Below, piece after piece: positions 47,077 to 57,584 of a stretch of 64,000 bases of DNA. The position numbers and the translations under genes were made by a program. How positions within the stretch are numbered: position 1 is the first letter of the stretch; every line of letters starts with the position of its first letter. A model generated the notes under the pieces. The model was not told the DNA's origin, ran no database searches, and worked only from the letters and a program-made list of their open reading frames with translations. Source of the stretch: Linderina pennispora (taxonomy: Eukaryota; Kickxellomycota; Kickxellomycetes; Kickxellales; Kickxellaceae); NCBI RefSeq assembly GCF_002104995.1, contig NW_024468258.1:124001-188000 (forward strand). Direction: 5' to 3'.

Positions 47077-49300
47077 TTAAACGACAAAAGCAATGGTGCT
47101 GATTGCCAGGAAGGCACTCAGGGCAACTGACATGATCACGTCGGCTGATCCAGCGCTGGGGATGAAGGCGGACTGGTCTACGCCCGAGTACACATTGGTT
47201 TCCGAAGTTGCTGCATCCTTGTCAACGCAGACAACATTGTCGTCCTTGATGCGGCAAACGTTACCCGAAGTGCAAGTCATGTTCTGCCACAGCTTGTCGA
47301 TGCACATCTGGTACATGCTTGGCTTGCCATCGATACACTGTGTTGCCTTGTCCTTCTTGCACGGCTGGTCGGGGACATCTACAAGGGGTACGCTTGGGTC
47401 GTGGCATACAGCCTTACCCTGCTTCATCCCGCAGACGTTGCCCGAGTCACAAGTCGAGTTGGTCCAGTAGTCGCTGATGCAGATCTGGAAGATCGAGTCG
47501 TCGTCGTCGACACAGCGCGTAGCATTGGCAGTGGTGCACGGCTGAACTGGGGCTTCAGCAGTGGCTTTATCGACGCAAGTGGTCTTTCCATTGCGGAACA
47601 GGCAGTACGTGTCCTTGGCGCAGGTAGAGTTTGTCCAGTAGTGGTCGATGCATACCTGGTACATATTCTTCTGCCCATCGTAGCACTGGGTTGCGTTCTC
47701 GGTACGGCACGGCACCTGGACTGCCTCGGATGCTGCCTTGTCAACACAAGTGGCCTTGTCGTTCTTAAACAGACAGTAGTTGTTGTCGCTGCAAGTCGAG
47801 TTTTGCCAGTACCCGTCAGTGCACACCTGGAAAACCTTCTTGTTATCGGCTGCGCAACGAGTCGCCTTGTCAGTCTTGCAGTAGTCGACAGGGGCGTCGG
47901 CCGTGGCCTGGTCCATGCACTGGACCTTGCTGTTGCGGATCGCGCACACATTGCCCTTGTCGCAGGCCATGTTCATCCACTTGTTGTCCACACACTTGAA
48001 GAACTTGGACTTGTTGGTGCTATCGCACATGGTAGCGTTGACAGTGTCGCAAGGCTCCAGCTTCTGCGGTTGCTCCGGCTTCTCAAGTGGCTTGTTGGGG
48101 TCGTGGCACACAACAGCATTTTCCGAAGACTGGCCGCAAATGGTGTCTCCGTCGCATGTCAGCAGCTGCCATCCCTTGTCTGTGCATGTGTAGTACTTGT
48201 TCTTGCCGTCAGAAGCACACTTGCCGTCGCCGACATGATCGCAAGGCTCCAGCTTCTGCGGTTGCTCCGGCTTCTCAAGTGGCTTGTTAGGGTCGTGGCA
48301 CACAACAGCATTTTCCGAAGACTGGCCGCAAATGGTGTCTCCATCGCATGTCAGCAGCTGCCATCCCTTGTCCGTGCATGTGTAGTACTTGTTCTTGCCA
48401 TCAGAAGCACACTTGCCGTCGCCGACATTATCGCAAGGCTCCAGCTTCTGCGGCTGCTCCGGCTTTTCGATCGGCTTACTGGGGTCGTGGCATACCGCCT
48501 TGTTGTCACTCGACTGTCCGCAAACATCGTTGTTGCTGCAAGTCATCAGTGTCCATTTGCCGTCGGTGCAGGACCAGAACTTGTTATCGGCGTCTGAGGC
48601 ACACAGTGATTCACCGTTGTTCGAGCAGTGCTTCGAGAAGTCGGGTGATTCGGAAGGCGGTTGCTCGGGTTGAGCGGACGACTCAGGCTGGGCGGACGAT
48701 TCGGGCTGAGCGGCTGACTCGGGCTGAGCGGCTGACTCGGGCTGAGCGGCTGACTCAGGGGTCGTCGCACTGGTCGGGGCGGCTGATTCAGGAGAGGCGC
48801 TGGTCTGAGCGGACGCCACGGCGGCTGCTGAAGCAGCATCTGCAGCAGGGGCGGAATCTATGGCATGGTAGGATTTACGTGGAGTGGGTGTGTGGGAGAT
48901 GAGTGGTGATGCATGTGTGTGAGGTGAAGATGTGTATAATACAGATGCCGCTGCACCATGTGAACTGGAATGTGGCTGGAGCTGCTTTAAGGGTGTCAGA
49001 GTATGGTAGTGGTGAAATATACCTGGAAGGGAGAGTATGGCGCCAGCACTAGATGCCTCGAGATTGACTGCAGGCTTCGCGCTGCCAGTGTCAACGGCTC
49101 CGGGGTTACCTATCGTAATAATAGTTACTCGTATTGTTTAGCGATCTGCAATAAAATGACCATGCATACCAGGTGATTCAGGATATCAAGCGATATCCTC
49201 TGCCGCCAAACTATGAAGTTGCAATAAACATACCCTCGTTGTTGCTAGACTGTGCAGCAGTCACTGCAAGGAAAAGCAGAGAAGCGTATATCGCCTTCAT
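47077..49300 (-). CDS. Secreted, probably GPI-anchored protein with eight CBM19-like six-Cys modules
   Basis: Three exons (49300-49234, 49109-49023, 48857-47077) join in phase across GT-AG introns to give 644 residues. Exon 1 encodes a signal peptide (MKAIYASLLFLAVTAAQSS). Next comes a Pro/Glu/Ser/Ala linker with six-residue repeats (PESAAQ/PESSAQ). Eight modules of about 60 residues follow, each with six Cys in a pattern like CSNNGESLCASDADNKFWSC, then a Trp and three more Cys. This resembles chitin-binding CBM19 of fungal chitinases. Modules 2 and 3 are almost identical at both protein and DNA level. The end (SVALSAFLAISTIAFVV) after a Ser/Ala/Gly stretch fits a GPI-anchor signal. No enzyme domain is present. 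Likely wall-bound, with chitin or glycan binding inferred. Confidence 0.75.
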
Positions 49301-50292
49301 TGTAGTTTCAAATGTAAAACGGAAGAACTTTTTTACAAATGGAAAGAGGTGAAGAGAAGCGAAGGAGGAGGAGTGAAAAAGTCGAAAAGTTGCTGTTTTG
49401 TACTCTGCAACCTCTTATTATATTGGAATTTTGTGCTCAGGTGGACAGATCTGGCTCAATTGGCTCCTTTCAATGCCCTCAATGGCTTGGTCCAGATGGC
49501 ACAAAAAAAGGTCTGGTTTCTTTCTCACAGTTCACCGTCAGGAGATTGTTACCCAAACCCGCCGTTTTGAGCGGGCACTTGGCAATTTCGAGTGGTATTC
49601 GTACACCCGGCAGTCCAATCGACTGTGCTCCAATGTTACACCTTGTAGTGTGAACTTTTTCTTTATTTTTAGATGAGAAATGTCAGGGAAGTGTTTGGGG
49701 GAGGCGAGGCGAGGCGAGGCGCAAAAATAAGCAAGGGGCGCTTTTGGCCTGCCTTCCGGGAAGAAATACGCCAAAGCCATATGTTGCCACTAGTCGCAAT
49801 TCAATTACGGAGATATGCGGCAAAACAAAAATATTAGACACTGTTTGGACCACATCTGTGGCCCTGGAAATGTCTTGGCAATACTGGTTTTCCACATCAC
49901 ACCAAAAAGCTGGGGGGCAAGTAGGGAGGGAGGGCAGCCGATGAGAACAAGGGTGAGGAGTTGGGCAGAGCTAGCCCATTGCTACTGCGCGCATTGCGTC
50001 ATTACGAGGAGTATACGTGAGTGGGAAGTCGTGGTGGCGAGAGTTGGCTTGACTTGGATGGAAAACAAAGGTAAACAAAAAATTCACAAAAGGTATAGGA
50101 CACACAAAGACATAGCGAATGCGAATTAGAACGCATTCAAACATTGTGGGCTCAAACTAGCCACACATTGGCTTTATTCTTGCCAACAGGTAAAAAGCAG
50201 CGGGTTTCTGCAGCTGGCGTATTGTCTCCCACTGAGCGCTAAGGGACTGAAAATAAATATCTGCAGCCGCGGTATTAGTTGCAGATGTTTTG
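49301..50292. other. Spacer of the inverted repeat, promoter side of the cell-wall protein gene
   Basis: About 1 kb. A GAGGC run (49703-49722) and purine-rich tracts are present. No gene is supported. Confidence 0.4.
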
Positions 50293-51821
50293 CCTCGGAA
50301 TTCATGCAGCAGGCTTCTTAGCTGACTTTCCAAACGGGGACAGGGAGCAAGCTTGTTATCATTGCTATCCACTGGATGGTAGTGGGGGAGGGAGAGGAGT
50401 CTATGCACCTGCGCCGTTGCGTGGCCTTGTGTTTGCGTCGCTCTGTGGGCAGCACGGCGGCAGTAGTTGCAGCCGCAATTGCAGCGGAGCTGCGCTGTGT
50501 CTGTATGTTGAATATGCCAGCTGCAGCGCTGCAATAAACAGTGCCTGGCTCTGGACGGGATCACCGCTGGATCATCCACGTGGCTATCAGGTGGTCTAGA
50601 ACGCTTTTACTCAGCGTTGCTCATCTGCCGCCACCACCAGCACACTGCTACCAGCAGCAGCTAATGCTGGCGGCGCTCGGTAGCAAAGAGGGGTGGGGTG
50701 CATGACCCGGGTGGAATCAGCCATGGTTCTGTGACGATCAGCTGTGTGGTCTGATTCCAGTGTCTGACGAGGAAGAGGACTCGTGTCCGAAGGAAAGGGT
50801 CTGCTTGCAGGCATTGTTGGTGTTGCTGATAGTGTAGCAGCAGCAGCAGCAGCGAGACATGTGGGCGATAGCAGGCTTGTCAGAGGGTGCGGACACAGCT
50901 AGTGCGGGCCAACGCTTTTCCTTGCCAAGAAAAGCCGAGAGTGCGGCTCTTGTGCCCGTGGTCCATACGGCCTGCGCTTACAGCCCACGATCCACAGCCC
51001 ACGATCCACAACCCACGATCCACAACCCACGCTCACGCTGTCTGACTGCCCGCCGCCGCTGCCGCCCGCATATCCAGCGCTGACGCAGGGTAGAGAGAGC
51101 ATCGGAAGATTCCACACGGGGAAAGAAAATGATAGCCCCGCCTACCCAACCGAGCCCTTGCCGCTCGCTCGTCATTTTGGGCACAGGGAAGTGGGGAGAA
51201 AGTCAGCAGAATGCGGTAGAACCACCTAGCGGTCTCCGACTGCATCGATAGGCCTGGCAATTGCGAATCGACATAGTCGGCGGGTGACTGCACAGTCCCT
51301 TCCACGACCTGCTTGCGCAATGCTGCGGTACTATGGCGGGGTGGGGTGCTTGGTCAGCGCTGCCGACTCTGAGTCACGATGCCCAGACGCGACCGGCGGA
51401 CCGAGCGCGGTGCGCAGCCGCTTTGAGGATATGAGGCAATAGTGGGGGGTGTCTAGAAGAGGATGGGTACCGGTGCTTGGACGACAAAAATAACCGCCGG
51501 CACAGCATTAGCTGACACAGCAAGCCCGCGAGATTACTCACATCGGCAGCCAGGCGTGAGCAGCCATGTCGCCTTATTGGCCGATGATTGGGCGATTGGG
51601 CGGCGGGAGTGGGAAAAGGGGGGGTCGGCGACGCTCGGCATCAGCCCACCCCTCGTCGCCTTCGCTTGCCTGCTTGCATAATTTATCGCAGCCAGCCAAC
51701 CAGCGCGCCAGGATATTGTGTGGATGGCAGCTTTCCCTGTGCAAAAGGGCGCTTTGTGAGAGCGAGCAGCAACAGGCGCCGGGGGCATAGCGCAGGCGGA
51801 TGGGAGTGATTAGACTTTTGG

Positions 51822-51829
51822 TATAAAAG
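51822..51829 (+). promoter_or_regulatory. TATA box of the right-arm Ecl1-like gene
   Basis: TATAAAAG, 304 bp before the ATG at 52133, mirroring the left arm. Confidence 0.55.
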
Positions 51830-52132
51830 CCTGGCGCTTCGGAACCCGTCGCCGCTGTTATTTTTCTGTTCTTCACACAGCAACCCTCGCTTCCCATTTC
51901 TGCTTTTGTAACCACCACCACCCACCACTGCCAGTCCAGCTCCCTTGTGCGGTCTGCTGCCCCTGCTCCAACGCCTCCGAAGCATCCCGCCTGCCCGGCC
52001 AACGAACAAAGTCACCCAAAGCCTGCTCGCTCGCTCGCCTGCTCAGCCAAGGTCACACTTTCTTCTCTCTCTTACCGCCGAGACCCACCCAGCACACACA
52101 CACGCACACGCACACGCGATCTACAGACAGCA

Positions 52133-52501
52133 ATGGACACTAACTGGTGCGTATTCTGCGGCAAGCACATCGACAGCGCCGAGGACGCCCTGTACTGCAG
52201 CGAGACGTGCCGCCACGGCGACGGAGCGGCAGTGCCCGCCAGCGCCAGCGCGTCGACCGAGTACTTCTCGCTGGCGTCGCCGCGTGCATCGCCGGTGAGC
52301 TCGCCGATGTGGTCGCCGCAGTCGCGGTCGCCGTCGCTGAAGCCAGTGACGTCGTTTGACCTGTCGTCGAAGCTGCCGTGCCACACACCGGCGTACCCAG
52401 TGCAGTCGCCCAGCAGCTTCGGGCCCAGCAGCAGCCTGCTCGACGGCATTCGCGGCCGCTCGACATCGCTGCCGTCGGCGCACCTGCTGTCGACGGTCTA
52501 A
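52133..52501 (+). CDS. Ecl1-family zinc-binding protein, right-arm copy
   Basis: Second copy of the 122-residue Ecl1-like protein, with the C-x2-C-x12-C-x3-C site in NWCVFCGKHIDSAEDALYCS and ETC. I saw no difference from the left-arm protein. Promoter, leader (with a CA/CG-rich repeat just before the ATG) and 3' flank are also copied. It points in the opposite direction, toward the outer flank. Two equal copies may raise dosage; recombination between the arms would invert the spacer and keep both genes. Confidence 0.7.
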   Translation: MDTNWCVFCGKHIDSAEDALYCSETCRHGDGAAVPASASASTEYFSLASPRASPVSSPMWSPQSRSPSLKPVTSFDLSSKLPCHTPAYPVQSPSSFGPSSSLLDGIRGRSTSLPSAHLLSTV

Positions 52502-53922
52502 GCATCCCCCCCCAAAAGAGCCAAAGCCCTGCCCAAAAGAGCCCAAGCCCTCCCCAAGAAGCCACGCCCGCCGAGAGCAAGGCACCAGCATAAAACTATA
52601 CATATAACCCTCTCTATCGCAGCTGCCGCTCTCCTTGTTCTTTTAGTTCTGCATTCCTTATTTAATTTCGCCCTCTCGGACGGAGGAGCTTCTTTCTTCG
52701 GCGCGGGCCACACACCCCTCCACCTGCTCGTAGTTTGTTGGAACCGATTCCTGTTGTAGATAATAACACGAAATGCTTACCACTGTATTTTTAGAACATG
52801 CTGGTGGCCGAGTGGGTAGCGTGTCCTCCGTATGCTGCCATTGTTTGCCTCGCCTTGCTCCCTTTCTACCAGGTGCATCGCGCACGCTGGCATCGTGTGT
52901 TAATTGCTCCCACCTGACGTGTTTACCGTCGTCCTGCATGCACGCGGCCCAGACGCCTGCCCTGTTTTGCCCAACACTGCGCCCGGTTTTCTGCAGCCTC
53001 TGCTGCCGTCACCTCCCCCAAGCATTGGGGAGGGAGAGGCAGGCGTGGACGAGGAGCGGCAACGATGAGGAAAGACAGGTAGTGTGCCCAAAGGACGATC
53101 GGTAATCGCCAGCAGCAACAGCGATATATGCGTGGCAGGCTTTGTTGGGCAGGCCCAACCTCTGTCCCGCGCCTACCCACACCCACTATTGCAGGCGAAT
53201 CTGGCTATCTGGCTGGCTGACTGGCTATCTGACTGGCCGCCTGTCTGGCCGGCCGCCTGTCTGGCCGCCTGGCTAGCTGGGGGAGAGAGAGACGGTGGGG
53301 GCGACGGGTCTTGGGTGCGTCTGGGGAAGAGAAAGCCTGCCCAACAAAACAATGTTTCAGCAGCAGCCTTGCAACAGGAAGAAGCAACAAGACAATACCT
53401 GCAACGGTACCATGAACTCTGGCTGGGGCTGCTGACCGCTGACTGCTGCTGCTTCAGGTGCAAGCACAGGCAGCGGGAGCGCAACCTCGGGGGACAATCC
53501 GGCACAAGTCCCAGGTACCCCACCATCCATGGCAAAGCTCACACGCCTGCCCACACATGCTGGCAGTCACTGAGAACAGCCTGGCACTGAGAACAGCCTG
53601 GCACTGAGCAACCCTGCCCTCGCCTTCCAGAATGCTCGCAGAGGATCTGACGCAATTATCCAACGCGCTGAACAAAGCGCCGCCAGTGCCGAGAATGACA
53701 GCAGCAAAGGCATGGCGCCCAAGTGCCGAGAAATGAGCACACGGACATGCCAGCCTGCTTTGTTCTGGCTGAAACACACAGCGGAAAACAGGCTTGCAAC
53801 ACAATGGGCGCCAGCTGCACTCGAAATTAACCTGAGCTGGTTTCTGCACACATCCCACCTTGCAATAATGAGAACACCACAACAAAACCAACTGGCTGCC
53901 AATATATGCACCATCAATGCAC

Positions 53923-54503
53923 GCACGCCCCGGCTGAAAAACAACTTGTTCTGTACTATAAACCTGCAATTTACAGTTTATTGAAGAGTGCTATTTTCGT
54001 AATGGTTGTATGTTGACAGCTGCACTCACCAACGATGGATTCTCAAGTCTTGACTATTGTTATTCAATGCGCGTGGTACCTTAGTATACTATTGAAGTTG
54101 GATTGAGGAGTTTTGTGGATTTGCTTAATGGCATATATATGGTACACTTTTGTAGTATGTGCCACCATGAGTACCTGCTTATTTGCTATATACCAAGTCC
54201 AGAGTCAAAGGTGATGGCTGACATAGCTTCCCATTCATTTGTGCTACGAAACTGTCCAGTATTGGATGGCCCAAGTCAATAATGGCGGGCCCACCAATGT
54301 ATGCAGAAAGCAAAACATGTTGAAAAGAAACATAATACTAGAATTGCTCTGCTCGCGATTCGAGCTCGGCTGCTAGTCAGCATGGGTTGACACGTCGGTA
54401 AGAGCATCACGGCGAACCGGTCATTTGAACGTGTTGGATGGTTGTTGGTGCAATGGTGATCCTGGACATCTTCTGTCTTGATGGCCTACTCAGCGCAGGC
54501 GCT
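53923..54503. other. Flank between the right arm and the Fanzor fragment
   Basis: About 0.6 kb of AT-richer sequence directly after the Fanzor stop codon (in the Fanzor direction). In Fanzor and TnpB elements the guide (omega) RNA lies at this end, so it is the place to look. No stable fold or element end was identified by eye. Confidence 0.3.
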
Positions 54504-55540
54504 TCAGCACTGGTTCGCTGCTGCTGCACGCCTCTTGCGCGGCCTCTTTATTGCCGGAGTGGTGCCAGAAGCATTGGCAGCAATGGCCGTAGAACGACGG
54601 AACCGTTCAGGAATACTACCTGAATCACAGAATGACTGGAAAATGAGTCTGAAGTTTAGAACTGCTGCGAGATCGCGGTTCAAGAGCCGAGACGAATAGG
54701 CCCACCTGTATTGTACCATGGCCCGCTTACATGACTCGCTTGTACAGCGGAGAAGGCCATGGCACTTCACAGTTGGGTTCTTCGATCTCTGGTAGGGCCG
54801 CGGGTTGGGAACACACCGGAATGTCTGCAGCGACTTTTCGCAGCAGAGCGGGCACATCGACGATGTCCGGAATTCGTCGATCAGATAGACTTCAAAGCCA
54901 TGGTGCTTGAACTTGTCGCGCCATCCCTTGCCACGGATCGGCGCATGGTGTCGGGCCATCGGCGCACTCCAATTGCCCATGATCAGCACTGGATCTGGAC
55001 CAAACTTGCTCCGGAGTTTCGCGGCAAGCCTGTGGTCTGCACAGGCCTGGTTCATGAATGAATCAAGGCGCAACTTGCGGTGAAGCGGGTACACCTTGGG
55101 ACTGGTACTGACACCTGGATGGGCCTTCCAGCGCCTCTGGTGCTGCTTGTTCGATTTAGTGGGCTGCTGCTCTGGTAACCTTCGCGCTGTCATCGTGCTG
55201 GCATAAAACGGTGCTAGGATACACTGTACAGATGCACGGGCAGTAGCGTAGGCACAGAATTTTGCTGGGCCAAGGGTCCGGCAGCAGTGCTTGGAAAGCT
55301 CTGCCTCTGCTCTGCGGACAGCATCTTCTGGGATTTGATCCTTTGTAGTCTGACGAATCCTGTCATAGTGGCGCAGCTTGAGCTCCTTATTACGCTGCTG
55401 CCGTGTGTAGCGGTAGAGCAGTTTTCAACCTCTTTCCTATTACTGCTATTTTCGTGCATCATATACAGTAAATCGCCCTGACCTGGATCAATGAATACAC
55501 AGCGGCCTTTCAGATTTTGCAACCTGGCCCTATATATATA
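54504..55540 (-). pseudogene. Fanzor (eukaryotic TnpB-like RNA-guided nuclease), 5'-truncated
   Basis: The C-terminal half of a Fanzor/TnpB protein. RuvC motif I with the first catalytic Asp is in CVFIDPGQGDLLYMM (near 55490). After one shift near 55440 the next frame gives YRYTRQQRNKELKLRHYDRI, the helical insert and AAKLRSKFGPDPVLIMGNWS. RuvC II is VYLIDEFRTSSMC with the catalytic Glu. The zinc ribbon follows as CPLC and, 30 residues later, CTSESC. RuvC III is LLNRDLAAVLNF with the last Asp. The basic C-terminus ends at 54504. The N-terminal guide-binding half is not visible upstream, where the sequence becomes AT-rich, although an AG acceptor-like site sits just before the first motif. The family uses an omega RNA to cut DNA. 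I judge this copy a remnant, or a spliced gene whose first exon I cannot see. Confidence 0.75.
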
Positions 55541-56430
55541 GGTATAAAGATAAAAATAAAGATAATGATAGTCATTTAAAATGGTATTTATAATTTTGCT
55601 CTGAATGAAAAGAGACTTGTACTTGAATTTAGGAAGAATCTTACTAACCTACAGACCTACTGGTGAACTTTGAATCAGCTCATTGAAACTGAGTGCTGTA
55701 TTTGCATGTGGAGCTGGGTTTTGGTATTATAGCTTAAGCTGGAAGTCTGAACCTGAAAAATTCTGGATAAAGAAAGCATATGAGGAGACTAGATGAATTC
55801 TCTGTCCTTGTAAGGTATGATTACTTTCTGTGGTTGGTACAAGTATCCTTAATTTAATGCCAAATAGTAAGCATATAGCATTCTTACCCAGTAAGGTAAC
55901 CTTTCAACATAATTATATAATTACATAATTATATCCACCGTACATTAATTTACTTTATTCCGCATCACCGCACTCATAAATCAAATGGCCATGAGTATGC
56001 TCTTGTGGCCAATTTGCATATACTGGTTTGTCCAAGTGACTGCGTGATTTATCTAAATATGGGCAAGTTTTGCTGCGCAAAAGGCATAATGTGACATTAA
56101 ATGTAAGCGGCTTGGCACGTACGTGTAGGCCACATGCATAGCATAGTGATCATCACGTCCAAAACCTCACTGTAGGTCACAATGGTCAGGCCAAGTCATC
56201 CACGGCTGTATGTGATGTCCATCATAGAGAATACAAATAACGCGCTGAATATCTGAGCAGCCCTCACTTCGAAGGAACAAACCCCACCGTGCGGCTGCTA
56301 TATTGCCGGCAGTATCGCACCGATTATATATTAGTCACCCATGCCCACCTGCAACAAAATGATATTCATCTTTCCACAATACCATTCCTACAGTATCTTT
56401 TACTGAATTATTTAGAACAATTTGCCAATT
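55541..56430. other. AT-rich intergenic stretch
   Basis: Lies between two divergent units. TATATATATAGG-like repeats sit at 55533-55543. I find no coding frame that could be the missing Fanzor N-terminus. Confidence 0.4.
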
Positions 56431-57504
56431 ATGACTGATACAAAGCCTAGCACTATGACAACGAGGGCGACGACAAAGAGCAAGCCTATAGTTGCAATTA
56501 ACAGGACACGCCGTAAGAGCGGCAGTCGTATTGGGCAGAAAGCGGTATCGACATCGAGTAAACAGGGGATGCAGGAGTCCAAAGAAGAGAGTGCATCAGA
56601 GAGGGCACTTTCACATAGCCCAGAGGAATACTTTGACCTGCTTCATGAAATTAATGGCAAACTCTCCGCTTTGTCTCTTGGGGCAGGTCCTGACACTAGG
56701 AGCTTGGCCACAGACTCAACTACACACAAGTCTCCCTTGAACTCTAGCGTCGATTCCGCTACGTCGACGATTATACCTCGTGTAGCTGTATACAAGGAGA
56801 AGGATGTGTGTGCTACTCTTTTTGCACCTTTTGAGGAAGTGCCCAAATACTGCCAACTCAAGAATGAGCTAATACGGCCTGTGGAGTCGCATATACCCAT
56901 ACACCAATTCGTTTACGACATGCTCCGGGACAACAACATCGACGAAGGCCTATTGGAGCAAACATTTTGTATTGTCGAAGAGACCGGCAACATCTGCCCT
57001 ACACTGACGCCTCGTGTGGAAAGCGCGTTGCTGGTCAAGGTAGACAATGGCGGCACCGAGTCGATGCAGCAGCATGGCCTCGATGTGTTTCTAATGGGTG
57101 TCATTGGAACGGCACGCGACCACTTGCCAGTCGATGTTGCTATCGACCGGAATGCTTCAGAGGCTAGCATGACCAAACAAGTTAACCGCCCTGACTATCT
57201 GTGCTCAATTAATGGCCAGCTTGTGTTCAAGGGCGAGGAGAAGAAACGCGGGGATGTTCGCACAATTGCTCGTGAACTCATCGACAAGATGCTGCCTGGT
57301 GTGGTCGGCAAAAATGGCAGACTAGCGTATTTGTTTGGCTATGCAACGGCGGGAACACGTGTCTTGTTCGAGTGCATATACGACGACATGAAAATGCACG
57401 AATGCTCGGACATTTTGGACCTGGCCAAGCTGCGTGACCGCATCACAATGATCATGATCCTCGTGAACATCATCCGGATATCTCGCGCCATGCTGGACAA
57501 ATAG
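56431..57504 (+). CDS. PD-(D/E)xK-like protein of the Crinkler/REase type
   Basis: An uninterrupted 357-residue protein. The N-terminal 90 residues are basic and Ser/Thr-rich (MTDTKPSTMTTRATTKSKPI). The C-terminal half contains NRPDYLCSINGQLVFKGEEK, which fits a PD-x13-ExK nuclease-like motif. It is followed by ARELIDKMLPGV, LAYLFGYATAGTRVLFECIY and ITMIMILVNIIRISRAM. This layout resembles the restriction-endonuclease-like domain of Crinkler (CR) proteins, in which a protein kinase normally follows; here the protein stops instead. Function in such families ranges from effector to genome-conflict roles. Nuclease activity is inferred from one motif only. The first ATG is at 56431. Confidence 0.55.
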   Translation: MTDTKPSTMTTRATTKSKPIVAINRTRRKSGSRIGQKAVSTSSKQGMQESKEESASERALSHSPEEYFDLLHEINGKLSALSLGAGPDTRSLATDSTTHKSPLNSSVDSATSTIIPRVAVYKEKDVCATLFAPFEEVPKYCQLKNELIRPVESHIPIHQFVYDMLRDNNIDEGLLEQTFCIVEETGNICPTLTPRVESALLVKVDNGGTESMQQHGLDVFLMGVIGTARDHLPVDVAIDRNASEASMTKQVNRPDYLCSINGQLVFKGEEKKRGDVRTIARELIDKMLPGVVGKNGRLAYLFGYATAGTRVLFECIYDDMKMHECSDILDLAKLRDRITMIMILVNIIRISRAMLDK

Positions 57505-57584
57505 ATTCACCCATCCATTAATGGATGGCGTCTTTAATCGTGATAAACCAGTAAATTATTAGAAGTAAACATAGCTATTAGTAT

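Larger units (their letters stand above)
50293..53922. repeat. Right arm of the 3.63-kb inverted repeat
   Basis: Reverse complement of 41619-45247. It differs in a 17-bp tandem copy near 53572-53610, 8-bp and 6-bp shorter repeat units near 53215 and 53355, and a few base changes. Such scattered differences mean the two arms are separate sequences and not one sequence assembled twice. Outside this arm lies the Fanzor fragment. Confidence 0.9.

Noticed and set aside
47401-48597. A 398-codon open frame antisense to the six-Cys protein
   Set aside because: It mirrors the repeat modules of the real gene, has no domain, and the sense gene has a signal peptide, phased introns and conserved Cys.
52804-52822. 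GTGGCCGAGTGGGTAGCG resembling a tRNA Ser/Leu D-arm
   Set aside because: No anticodon arm or GTTCRA B-box within 100 bp, so neither a tRNA nor a tRNA-derived SINE is supported.
41619-53922. Inverted repeat as a hairpin-read artefact
   Set aside because: Such artefacts have no unique 5-kb spacer and would not show independent substitutions and slippage between arms.
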